This document shows positions 37,106 through 45,174 of a stretch of DNA of 64,000 nt, piece after piece. Each line of letters begins with the position of its first letter. The first letter of the stretch is position 1. A program made the translations under genes and the position numbers. The stretch is from Burkholderia sp. 9120 (lineage in GTDB: Bacteria; Pseudomonadota; Gammaproteobacteria; Burkholderiales; Burkholderiaceae), in the NCBI RefSeq assembly GCF_000745015.1, contig NZ_JQNA01000002.1, positions 2,108,001-2,172,000 on the forward strand. The letters run 5' to 3'. The notes under the pieces are model-generated. The model worked only from the letters and a program-made list of their open reading frames with translations. It was not told the origin of the DNA and made no database searches.

Positions 37106-38443
37106 TCAGGTCGGGTCGTACACAGGCGCCGCGCTTATCTTGCCGCTGCGCACCGCGCGCGGAAAGACCGGCCACGCAATCAGCGCGCAGACACTGGCCA
37201 CGGCCCAGACCATCGGCCACGAACCCATCGACAGCAATAACGGAATGGCGAGCGGCGTCAGGAATAGCGTAAGAAAGACGCAGGTATTGCCGATCGCCAA
37301 CGCCGTGCCCGCGCGGCTCGTGCCCGCCTGCGTGGCCAACTCCGTGAACGCGACGCCGTGCCACGCCGAGGCGCTCACCCCGCCCAACACGATCATTACC
37401 GCGAACACGCTGGAAAGTGCCGCGTGATGCAGGCCGGCGAGCCCCGTCAGCAGAGCGAGCGACGCGAACAGTACCGCTGTGAGCAAACTGCAGGCGCGCA
37501 TGTACGCCCGGCGATTGCCGCGCCGGTCGGTCCAGCCGCCGCTCCAGACCCGCGCGATCGCCGCGCCGGTTTGCACCGCGGCCATCGTCACGCTGATCGC
37601 CAGCACGCCGGCACGGCTGAAGTCGTGGAGGAACACCGTCCCGAACGTGATGACCGCGAGTTGCGGCACGCACAATGCCGCCGCGCCGAGCGCCACGCGC
37701 CAGATGCTGACATTGCGCAACGGCGAGCCTTTCGCCGGAGTCACACCTGTCGCACCTGCGGCACCCGCCCCGCCCGCCGCGCCATGAGCCGTGCGCGCGC
37801 CGTCCGTGTCGACATGCGACGGTTCGTGCAGCCAGTGCCAGGTAAATCCGGCCGTGATTGCGCAGGCCACCGCCAGCACGGCATAGGCGCTAGCGAAACC
37901 AAAGTGCGAAGCAAGCACCGGCAGCACCAGCGCGCCGAGGCCGCCGCCCGCGGGCACCGCGGTCTGGCGAATGCTCATGGCGAGTCCGCGCTCGCCTTCG
38001 CGGAACCAGGCCATCACCGCGCGCCCGCTCGATCCGTTGACGCTGCCGCCCAGCAAACCAACCAGCAGCAGGCCGAGCGCGAGCATCGTCACGCTCGGTA
38101 CATGCGCACCCGTCGGCGCCACGAACACCGCCATACCCGCCAGCGCCGCCGCGGTCGACAACAGGCCGAGCAGCAGCACGCGCCGGTCGCCCCAGCGGTC
38201 GGTCAACAGGCCCCACGGCAACTCGCTGACGGCGATCCCGAGACCAAGCATGCCGAGCACCAGCCCGAGGCCGCCGTTGCCGAGGTGATAGTCCGAGCGT
38301 AGAAAGACCGCGGTCGTCGGAATCCCCGAAAACGCCGCCGAAAAACTCGCGTTCGCGGCAAAGCCGACGCCCAGCACCTTCCACCGATGACTCGCCGTGC
38401 GTCCGCCCGAATCGAGCGCCGCTGCCACTGTTCCGTTTTTCAT
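37106..38443 (-). CDS. MFS transporter (12-TM type)
   Basis: This 445-residue membrane protein has about 12 predicted spans. Motif A-like GLLTDRWGDRRVLLLG lies between helices 2 and 3 and a second copy WSGGWTDRRGNRRAYMR between helices 8 and 9. A long central loop contains Ala/Gly-rich HGAAGGAGAAGATG. This places it in the major facilitator superfamily, but the transported compound is not recognisable. GGAGG is 5 bases before the ATG at 38443. A LysR-type regulator is transcribed divergently 99 bases away and is the likely controller. Confidence 0.88.
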   Translation of the reverse strand: MKNGTVAAALDSGGRTASHRWKVLGVGFAANASFSAAFSGIPTTAVFLRSDYHLGNGGLGLVLGMLGLGIAVSELPWGLLTDRWGDRRVLLLGLLSTAAALAGMAVFVAPTGAHVPSVTMLALGLLLVGLLGGSVNGSSGRAVMAWFREGERGLAMSIRQTAVPAGGGLGALVLPVLASHFGFASAYAVLAVACAITAGFTWHWLHEPSHVDTDGARTAHGAAGGAGAAGATGVTPAKGSPLRNVSIWRVALGAAALCVPQLAVITFGTVFLHDFSRAGVLAISVTMAAVQTGAAIARVWSGGWTDRRGNRRAYMRACSLLTAVLFASLALLTGLAGLHHAALSSVFAVMIVLGGVSASAWHGVAFTELATQAGTSRAGTALAIGNTCVFLTLFLTPLAIPLLLSMGSWPMVWAVASVCALIAWPVFPRAVRSGKISAAPVYDPT

Positions 38444-38542
38444 CACACCCTCCGCAAAGTAGAAATCTGGAGGTATCCTACGGCGGGGCCTTCCATCGAA
38501 AAAGCCGGAAATTCAGATTACATCCATCGGATAAACCGAATC

Positions 38543-39430
38543 ATGAGCCAACGTGGATTCGACCTGACGCAGTTGCGAACCTTCGTCGCCGTCGCGGAAT
38601 CGGGCAGCGTGTCGGCCGGCGCCGAGCGCGTATTCCTGTCGCAGTCGTCGGTGAGCGAGCAGTTGAAGAAACTCGAGGAGCGCGCCGGCCTGCCGCTCTT
38701 CGTGCGCAGCAAGCAGGGCGTGACCGCCACGCCGGCCGGCAGCCGCCTGCTCGACCACGCGCGCCGCATCATCGCGATGAGCGAAGCGGCGTTCGAGGAT
38801 CTGCAAGGCCGCTCGCTCGACGGCGAACTGCGCATCGCGATCACGGACTATTACCGTCCGCACGACATCGCGCGCATTCTCAAGACCTTCTCGGAGCAGC
38901 ATCCGCGTCTGAAGCTGCATGTGAACGTGCAGCCGAGCGCGGTGATCGACAGCAGCGCCGGTAACGATGCGTCGTTCGACATCGGCGTGTCGTTGCGGCT
39001 CGTCACGGACACGGCGCGCGCCGCCGGTCGCCGCACCGCCGTACCGAGCGCCGTGGTGCGGCGCGAAAAACTGCTGTGGGTCTGCGCCGCCGATGCCGGT
39101 CCGCGACCGGCCACGCCGTATTCGCTGGTGCTGCTGCCGTCGAGTTGCCAGTTGCAGCGCTTCGTCGTCAAGTTGCTCGACGAGCACAAGGTGCCGTATC
39201 TGGTGTCGCACTCGGCGTCCGGCGTGGCCGGCCTGCAGTTGGCGCTGAAAGCGGGGCTCGGCATTTCCTGCCTGAACGAATCGTCGACGGGTGGCGGTGT
39301 GGTGCCCTGCCCGCCTGGCGTGAACCTGCCCGCCTTGCCGGCAGTCGAGTTTCATCTGCTGCCGGGACGAATCGGCGAAAGCGAACGCGTCAGCAACGCT
39401 CGCACGGCATTGATGCGACTGTTCAGTTGA
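38543..39430 (+). CDS. LysR-type transcriptional regulator
   Basis: This 295-residue LTTR has an N-terminal winged HTH (FDLTQLRTFVAVAESGSVSAGAERVFLSQSSVSEQLKKLEERAGLPLFVR) and a periplasmic-binding-protein-like sensor domain (from about residue 90). The ATG at 38543 gives the standard family N-terminus; the frame is open to 38387, inside the divergent MFS gene. Position suggests it activates that transporter in response to its substrate. A Cys is present at SSCQLQRF. The co-inducer is unknown. Confidence 0.92.
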   Translation: MSQRGFDLTQLRTFVAVAESGSVSAGAERVFLSQSSVSEQLKKLEERAGLPLFVRSKQGVTATPAGSRLLDHARRIIAMSEAAFEDLQGRSLDGELRIAITDYYRPHDIARILKTFSEQHPRLKLHVNVQPSAVIDSSAGNDASFDIGVSLRLVTDTARAAGRRTAVPSAVVRREKLLWVCAADAGPRPATPYSLVLLPSSCQLQRFVVKLLDEHKVPYLVSHSASGVAGLQLALKAGLGISCLNESSTGGGVVPCPPGVNLPALPAVEFHLLPGRIGESERVSNARTALMRLFS

Positions 39431-39907
39431 GCCACATGACAGGCCGCTCATGCGACACCCGCGCACGCGACCTGGTTGAAAGCCATCATCGAACAATCGC
39501 ATTCACGCGAGACGCCCTTCAATAGAAATATTGAAAGCACGCTACTCGCCGCCTATGATGATCTGGTATCCAGTCGAAGGCGCTTTCCGCCATTGATGCA
39601 CTGGATCGAACTCCGCACTCCGCTGTTCGCCGCGGAATGTTTCAGCGTTATGTCCGGCAGCCCGAAAACCGCGACCCAGCGGTGCATTCACGCGACTCAT
39701 TGAGTTAAGTCAAGCAATTGCTTCGCCGTAGCTTGTCGACGTATTGCCGTCCAGAATAAGTCCGTTACGATTCGCCATTGATGCCGTCGATATAAAAAGA
39801 CCGGCAGAGCTGTCACGCATCGCCCATTCGCTCATTAAGCCAATGCAGGGGTGAATGCGCGAGAAAACCATCCAGAAAAAAAGAACGTTTCCCCAACGAG
39901 GCCTGGC
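39431..39907. other. 477-base gap upstream of the oxidase operon
   Basis: No convincing gene is visible. The gap holds an FNR-type palindrome at 39700-39713 and the ribosome binding region of the first cytochrome gene. Just beyond the palindrome an AT-rich stretch (GATATAAAAAG, around 39789-39800) could contribute to a promoter. Short frames in this gap look like chance. Confidence 0.5.
39700..39713. promoter_or_regulatory. FNR/ANR-type box upstream of the ba3-type oxidase operon
   Basis: TTGAGTTAAGTCAA is a palindrome with the half-sites TTGA and TCAA separated by 6 bases, the geometry of FNR/ANR sites (TTGAT-N4-ATCAA). The inner positions are G and G rather than T and A. It lies about 210 bases before the first cytochrome start. 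Oxygen-dependent control of the operon is inferred. Confidence 0.55.
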
Positions 39908-40624
39908 GTGCATCGCAGAACTTTCGGATCTTCCGTCCTGTTCGTGTTTTACGTCATGTGGAGCGGCGCGGCGCTCGCCGCGACTGACGCACCCGGCGTC
40001 ATGCCTTCGGCCATGGACGAGCGCGTGCGCGCTTGCACCTCGTGTCATGGCGTGCAAGGCCAGGGGCTGAACAACGACTACTTCCCACGCATTGCCGGCA
40101 AACCGGCCGACTATCTGTTCAATCAATTGACCGCGTTCCGTGACGGCGGCCGGACCTATCCGCCGATGGGCTACCTGCTCGCGTTTTTACCCGACGACTA
40201 TCTGCGCAAAATCAGCCAGTACTTCGCCGATCTGCAACCGCCCTATCCCGACGCGGATCACAGCGCCGTCTCGCCGGCGGTGCTCGCCGCCGGACAGCGG
40301 CTCGTCACGCAAGGCGACCCCACACGCAAGATTCCCGCCTGCATTGCCTGCCATGGCGCGAGCATGACCGGCACGCAGCCGGGCATTCCCGGCCTGCTCG
40401 GTCTGCACGCGAGCTATATCGCCGGACAGATGGGCACGTGGCGCTCGGGCACGCGTCACGCGCTCGCGCCGGACTGCATGCACTCGATCGCCGTCAAGCT
40501 GAGCGACAAGGACATCACCGCTGTATCCAGTTGGCTCGCGCGTCAGCCGCGTCCGGCCGATCCACGGCCCGCGCCGGCAACGACCGCGCGGCTGCCGCTC
40601 GCCTGTGGGAGCCAACCGCAATGA
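39908..40624 (+). CDS. Di-haem cytochrome c (c4-like), exported
   Basis: This 238-residue protein has a signal peptide (SSVLFVFYVMWSGAALAA) and two CXXCH haem sites: CTSCH (C43, C46, H47) and CIACH (C145, C148, H149). The two-domain pattern resembles cytochrome c4, a periplasmic electron shuttle to terminal oxidases. I start at a GTG preceded by GAGG six bases upstream, which directly opens the signal sequence; an upstream GTG (39851) would add 19 residues. It is the first gene of the ba3-type oxidase operon, and the next ATG overlaps its stop (ATGA). It probably feeds electrons to the oxidase. Confidence 0.87.
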   Translation: MHRRTFGSSVLFVFYVMWSGAALAATDAPGVMPSAMDERVRACTSCHGVQGQGLNNDYFPRIAGKPADYLFNQLTAFRDGGRTYPPMGYLLAFLPDDYLRKISQYFADLQPPYPDADHSAVSPAVLAAGQRLVTQGDPTRKIPACIACHGASMTGTQPGIPGLLGLHASYIAGQMGTWRSGTRHALAPDCMHSIAVKLSDKDITAVSSWLARQPRPADPRPAPATTARLPLACGSQPQ

Positions 40625-41973
40625 AGCCGACACTTCGCGCGCGTTTATCCCTCACGCTGATGACCGGCCTGATCCTCGCCAGCGTCGCCGTGCTGCTCAA
40701 CGTACCGCAGACGCTCTTGATCGCGGAAGCACGCGCCGCCAGCCCGACGCCCCCCGCACCCACGACCGCCACGCCCACGCCCACGGCAGCCACCGCAACC
40801 GACCAGACCGCCGCCCAGACCGACCTCGTCAAACGCGGCGAATACCTGGCGCGCGCCGGCGACTGCGTTGCCTGCCACACGGCGCCGCGCGGCAAGCTGT
40901 TCGCCGGCGGCCTCGCGATGGAAACGCCGTTCGGCACGCTGTACTCGCCGAACATCACACCGGACGCGCAATACGGCATCGGCACCTGGAGCCAGGAAGC
41001 GTTCTTCAAGATGATGCGCACCGGCCGCACGCCGGATGGCACGCTGATCTACCCGGCCATGCCGATCGCCCAATACACCAAGGTCACGCGCGACGACTCG
41101 AACGCGATCTTCGCGTATCTGAAGACCGTTGCGCCGGTGCGCGAAGCGAATCATCCGCACACGCTGCGCTTCCCGTTCAATCAGCGCAAGTTGCTGTACG
41201 GCTGGCGCACGCTGTATTTCCGTGAAGGCGAGTACCAGGCCGATCCGACCAAATCGGTCGAGTGGAATCGCGGCGCGTATCTGGTCGAAGGGCTCGGGCA
41301 CTGCACGATGTGCCACAGCAAGATCAACATGCTCGGCGGCTCGTCGCAAAGCGAGCAGTTCGCGGGCGGGCTGATTCCGGTGCAGAACTGGTACGCGCCG
41401 TCGCTGACCTCCGACAAAGACGGCGGCCTCGGCGACTGGAGCATCAAGGACATCGTCGATCTGCTGCAGGCGGGCATTTCCGATCGCGGCGCGGTGTACG
41501 GCCCAATGGCCGAAGTCACCTATCACAGCCTGCAATACATGACCGAAGACGACGTCAAGGCCATGGCCGTCTATCTGAAGACCCTGCCCGACAAGAGCGG
41601 CCGCAAATCGGGCCCGTCCGCGCCGACCAGCACCAACGTGTTCCAGCTTGGCGCGAAGATCTACGCGGACAAATGCGCGCTGTGCCACGGCGCCAAGGGC
41701 GAAGGCCAGTTGCAGCATTACCCGCCGCTGGCCGGCAACCAGTCGATCGAAATGGACTCGGCCGTCAATCCGATCCGGATCGTGCTGAACGGCGGTTTCC
41801 CGCCGGGCACCATGCGCAATCCGGAGCCGTACGGCATGCCGCCGTTCGGCCAGGAACTGAACGACACCGACGCCGCCGCCGTCGTCACGTATATCCGCAC
41901 CGCGTGGGGCAATCACGGCCAGCCGGTGACGTCCCGCGAAGTCAACGAGTTGCGCAAGGCACCGCTGCACTGA
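40621..41973 (+). CDS. Tri-haem cytochrome c (dehydrogenase cytochrome subunit-like)
   Basis: This 450-residue protein has an N-terminal signal or anchor segment (LTLMTGLILASVAVLLNV) and a Thr/Pro/Ala-rich spacer. Three CXXCH sites follow: CVACH (C82-H86), CTMCH (C228-H232) and CALCH (C352-H356). The three-domain layout matches the cytochrome subunit of membrane-bound alcohol, aldehyde or gluconate dehydrogenases. No dehydrogenase gene is adjacent here; instead it is translationally coupled to a c4-like gene and followed by oxidase genes. It therefore probably relays electrons from quinol or a separate dehydrogenase to the oxidase, which is inference. Confidence 0.88.
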   Translation: MKPTLRARLSLTLMTGLILASVAVLLNVPQTLLIAEARAASPTPPAPTTATPTPTAATATDQTAAQTDLVKRGEYLARAGDCVACHTAPRGKLFAGGLAMETPFGTLYSPNITPDAQYGIGTWSQEAFFKMMRTGRTPDGTLIYPAMPIAQYTKVTRDDSNAIFAYLKTVAPVREANHPHTLRFPFNQRKLLYGWRTLYFREGEYQADPTKSVEWNRGAYLVEGLGHCTMCHSKINMLGGSSQSEQFAGGLIPVQNWYAPSLTSDKDGGLGDWSIKDIVDLLQAGISDRGAVYGPMAEVTYHSLQYMTEDDVKAMAVYLKTLPDKSGRKSGPSAPTSTNVFQLGAKIYADKCALCHGAKGEGQLQHYPPLAGNQSIEMDSAVNPIRIVLNGGFPPGTMRNPEPYGMPPFGQELNDTDAAAVVTYIRTAWGNHGQPVTSREVNELRKAPLH

Positions 41974-41997
41974 ACAGCCGCACTGGAGAATCTTTTG

Positions 41998-42174
41998 ATG
42001 GAAGCGAACGATACCCGCAGCGGCGCCCCGCCGACGGATGACGAAGTGGAACGCGTCGTCGCGGCCGGCCCGCACGGCGCGATCGCGGTAGCCGGAGTCG
42101 CCACGCTGATCGTCATGGCGATCTGGTTCGCCTTTTACTTTTTCGTCTTTCTGCCGCGTGGCGTTGTGCATTGA
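41998..42174 (+). CDS. Small single-span membrane protein in the oxidase operon
   Basis: This 58-residue protein is shorter than most annotation cut-offs. It has an acidic N-terminal half (MEANDTRSGAPPTDDEVERVV) and one strong membrane helix (AIAVAGVATLIVMAIWFAFYFFVFL). GGAG lies about 9 bases before the ATG. Its stop lies just before the ATG of subunit II and overlaps the in-frame TTG at 42171. Small single-helix subunits (subunit IIa) accompany ba3-type oxidases in other bacteria, so it is probably an accessory or stabilising subunit. There is no sequence evidence beyond size, helix and position. Confidence 0.72.
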   Translation: MEANDTRSGAPPTDDEVERVVAAGPHGAIAVAGVATLIVMAIWFAFYFFVFLPRGVVH

Positions 42175-42176
42175 TC

Positions 42177-42749
42177 ATGTCGACCGATACCAATCATTCA
42201 TCCGGCGGCGGTCACGCCGTCGCGCTGCGCGCCGAACGGCGCTGGGCAATTTTCGCGGTCGCGCTGATCGTGCTGATGCTCGCCGTCATCGTCTACTCGG
42301 GGCTGCATTGGGCGATGATGCCGCCGTCGCGTGTCGAAACGATCGACCCGTCGCGCCTGCAACTCTCGGGCGAATTCGTCGAGGACAACCTCGGCAGCGC
42401 GGTCGAACCGGACGGCTCGGTGGTGGTGCGCTTCATTGCGCAGCAGTACTCGTTCACGCCGCAGTGCCTGCTGGTGCCCACCGATACCCCTATCACGATC
42501 CGCACCACCAGCGCCGACGTCGTGCATGGCCTGCTGGTGACCGACACCAACATCAACACGATGGTCGTGCCCGGCTACGTCTCGACGATGAACACACGTT
42601 TCGACACGCCAGGCGATCACACCATGCCGTGTCACGAATTCTGCGGCTTCGGCCATCAAACCATGTGGGCGCACGTCAAAGTGGTCGACAAGGCCACCTT
42701 CTTCGCGCAAGCCCGACAATCCCGGAGGCTGAGCTGTGTTTCACGCTAA
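42177..42749 (+). CDS. ba3-type cytochrome c oxidase subunit II (CuA)
   Basis: This 190-residue protein has a single N-terminal membrane helix (about 23-46) and a periplasmic cupredoxin domain with the complete dinuclear CuA site: H117, then C152-x-E154-x-C156-x3-H160-x2-M163 in PCHEFCGFGHQTM. The single anchor and short length match ba3-type (family B) subunit II rather than the two-helix mitochondrial type. CuA accepts electrons from cytochrome c. It overlaps subunit I by 14 bases. I use the ATG at 42177; a TTG two codons earlier overlaps the stop of the small upstream gene. Confidence 0.92.
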   Translation: MSTDTNHSSGGGHAVALRAERRWAIFAVALIVLMLAVIVYSGLHWAMMPPSRVETIDPSRLQLSGEFVEDNLGSAVEPDGSVVVRFIAQQYSFTPQCLLVPTDTPITIRTTSADVVHGLLVTDTNINTMVVPGYVSTMNTRFDTPGDHTMPCHEFCGFGHQTMWAHVKVVDKATFFAQARQSRRLSCVSR

Positions 42750-44361
42750 GCGACTCGTACTCGCCCATTTCTGGCTTGCCTTCATTGCGTTTCTGATCGC
42801 GCTGTTTCTCGGCGCGTGGCAGATGCTGGCGCGCAGTCCGTTCATGCCATGGGTCGGCGACCCGGAGCTCTACTATCGCTCGGTGACCGCGCACGGCACG
42901 GTAATGGCCTACGTGCTGCCCACGCTGGTGTCGATGGGTTTCGGCTACGCGATCGTCGAACTCGCGCTCGGCCAGCGCCTTGCCGGCCTCAAGTGGGCAT
43001 GGGCCGCGCTCATCCTGCTGGCGGTCGGCGCGGTCATGGCCGTGGTGCCGGTCGCACTCGGCCAGGCGTCGGTGCTCTACACCTTCTATCCGCCGATGAT
43101 CGGCAGTCCCTTCTACTATCTCGGCGTGGTGCTGGTGGTGGTCGGCTCGTGGATCTGGGTCGCGCTGATGCACGTCAATCTGCGCATCTGGAAGCGCGCG
43201 AATCCCGGCAAGCCGATCCCGCTTGCCATGTTCGCCAACGTGGCCGGCGCGTATCTGTGGGCGTGGACCGCGATCGGCGCGGCGCTCGAAATCCTGTTCC
43301 AGATTCTGCCGGTCGCCTTCGGCCTCACCAATACGATCGACGCCGGCCTGTCGCGCATCCTGTTCTCATGGACGCTGCACGCAATCGTCTACTTCTGGCT
43401 GATTCCGGCGTATATCGCGTACTACACGCTGGTGCCGCGCGCGATCGGCGGACGGCTCTACAGCGATTCGATGGCGCGCGTGTCGTTCATCATGTTCCTC
43501 GTGTTCGCGATGCCGATCGGTATTCACCATCTGTTCGCCGATCCGCAGGTTGGCTCCGGCTTCAAGTTCCTGCACGCGGTGTTCACCGGCATGGTGTCCG
43601 TGCCGACGCTGCTGACCGTGTTCACGATTTGCGCGTCGGTGGAAATCGCCGGCCGGTTGCGCGGCGGCAAGGGCGCATTCGGCTGGCTCACCGCGCTGCC
43701 GTGGCAAAACCCGATGATGCTGGTGATCGCGTTTTCGTTCGTGATGCTGGGGCTGGGCGGCGCAGGCGGGCTGATCAACATGAGCTACCAGTTGAACTCG
43801 ACGGTGCATAACACGCAGTGGGTCACCGGGCACTTCCACCTGATCTTCGGCGGCGCGATCGTTATCATGTACTTCGCGATCGCGTACGAGTTGTGGCCGC
43901 AACTGACCGGCCGCGCGATCGCGTCGGCGAAACTGGTGCGCACGCAACTGTGGCTGTGGTTCATCGGCATGATGGTGGTGACGCTGCCGTGGCATTACGT
44001 CGGCCTGCTCGGCGCGCCGCGCCGCATGGCCTATTACGACTACAACGCGCCGGGCATGCAGCAGCAGGCGTTCTGGGTCGGTATGTCGGCGGTGGGCGGA
44101 TTGGTCCTGGTGGTGTCGGGCGTGATGTTCATCTACATCCTCGCGAAGTCGCAATTCGGCCCCGTCGTACCGCAGCAGACGTTCCGCTTCGCGAGCGCGG
44201 TGCAGCCGGTGGAACGCGTGCCGGCCGCGCTCAATAGCTTCGGCCTGTGGGTAGCGTTGATGATCGGCCTCACGGTCGTCAACTACAGCGTGCCGATCGT
44301 ACAGTTGCTCAGATTGCCGCAGACGTCCGTGCCGGCAGTGATCGTCGGAGCGCAGCGATGA
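42736..44361 (+). CDS. ba3-type haem-copper oxidase subunit I
   Basis: This 541-residue protein has about 13 hydrophobic spans. A low-spin haem ligand lies in TAHGTVMAY (H53). CuB ligands are H215 with Tyr219 (HAIVY, the His-Tyr cross-link spacing) and the pair H264-H265 in IGIHHLFADP. The haem ligands at the end are H366 and H368 in VTGHFHLIFGG. The pattern is that of family-B (ba3) oxidases. It reduces oxygen to water at the inner membrane and pumps protons. GTG start, with GGAGG 7 bases upstream. No subunit III gene follows, as expected for this family. The last 4 bases overlap the next cytochrome gene. Confidence 0.93.
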   Translation: MFHAKRLVLAHFWLAFIAFLIALFLGAWQMLARSPFMPWVGDPELYYRSVTAHGTVMAYVLPTLVSMGFGYAIVELALGQRLAGLKWAWAALILLAVGAVMAVVPVALGQASVLYTFYPPMIGSPFYYLGVVLVVVGSWIWVALMHVNLRIWKRANPGKPIPLAMFANVAGAYLWAWTAIGAALEILFQILPVAFGLTNTIDAGLSRILFSWTLHAIVYFWLIPAYIAYYTLVPRAIGGRLYSDSMARVSFIMFLVFAMPIGIHHLFADPQVGSGFKFLHAVFTGMVSVPTLLTVFTICASVEIAGRLRGGKGAFGWLTALPWQNPMMLVIAFSFVMLGLGGAGGLINMSYQLNSTVHNTQWVTGHFHLIFGGAIVIMYFAIAYELWPQLTGRAIASAKLVRTQLWLWFIGMMVVTLPWHYVGLLGAPRRMAYYDYNAPGMQQQAFWVGMSAVGGLVLVVSGVMFIYILAKSQFGPVVPQQTFRFASAVQPVERVPAALNSFGLWVALMIGLTVVNYSVPIVQLLRLPQTSVPAVIVGAQR

Positions 44362-45167
44362 ATCAGGAACGCGTCTTCAGCTTGCGCAACCCGTGGTTCA
44401 CGCTGAGCGTGGGCGGCACGATCGCGATCGCGGTCGTGGGCATACTGATCGGCTTTATCTGGCTGCCGTCGGCGAACAATGCATTCGGCGACCGCAGCTT
44501 ATGGGCAACGATCTGCAGCGCCGCAGGCGCGCCGTCCACCTGGTACGGCGGCGCGAATCTCGCCGGCCCGGCGCCGAGCGACGTGGTGGTGTTGCCGCCG
44601 TTGCGGCGCGCGAACGCCGACGCGACGTCGATCGGCCGGGGCGCGACCATCGCCACGCAGAATTGCTCGATGTGCCATGGCGTGCAGGGCACGCCGCCGG
44701 TGACCGCGCCCGCGTTAGCCGGCCAGTACGCCGATGTGGTCTACAAAGAGTTGCGCGACTTTCAGAGCGGCATGCGCCAGAACGCCGTGATGCAGGCGAT
44801 TATCGCCACGCGCAGCGATCAGGATCTGCACGATCTGGCGGTCTACTATGCGTCGCTTTCAAGAGGGCCCGCGGCGGAGAATCCGTCGTCCGGTGCGGAA
44901 CCGGATGCTAACGCGGTGAAGCTGGCCATGCAGGGCGATCCGCAGCGCAATATCGCACCGTGCGCGGCATGCCATGGGCAACTGGATCGCAAAGGCGCCG
45001 CGCCGTGGCTAGGTGGACAGTCGTCCGTATATCTCGCGGCGCAGTTGCATGGCTTTGCTGCCGGCGCGCGACACAACGACATCAACGAGCAGATGCGCAA
45101 TGTCGCGCGGCAGATGACACCCGCGGAGATCGACAGCATGGCGAAGTACTACGCCACGATGCCGTAA
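44358..45167 (+). CDS. Membrane-anchored di-haem cytochrome c
   Basis: This 269-residue protein is anchored by one N-terminal helix (about 18-36, TLSVGGTIAIAVVGILIGF) and has two CXXCH sites: CSMCH (C103-H107) and CAACH (C202-H206). The domains resemble cytochrome c4/c553. It starts within the subunit I stop codon (ATGA), so it is produced with the oxidase and is well placed to be its direct electron donor. Its stop is 7 bases from the end of the convergent chemoreceptor gene. Confidence 0.88.
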   Translation: MNQERVFSLRNPWFTLSVGGTIAIAVVGILIGFIWLPSANNAFGDRSLWATICSAAGAPSTWYGGANLAGPAPSDVVVLPPLRRANADATSIGRGATIATQNCSMCHGVQGTPPVTAPALAGQYADVVYKELRDFQSGMRQNAVMQAIIATRSDQDLHDLAVYYASLSRGPAAENPSSGAEPDANAVKLAMQGDPQRNIAPCAACHGQLDRKGAAPWLGGQSSVYLAAQLHGFAAGARHNDINEQMRNVARQMTPAEIDSMAKYYATMP

Positions 45168-45174
45168 CCAGGCA

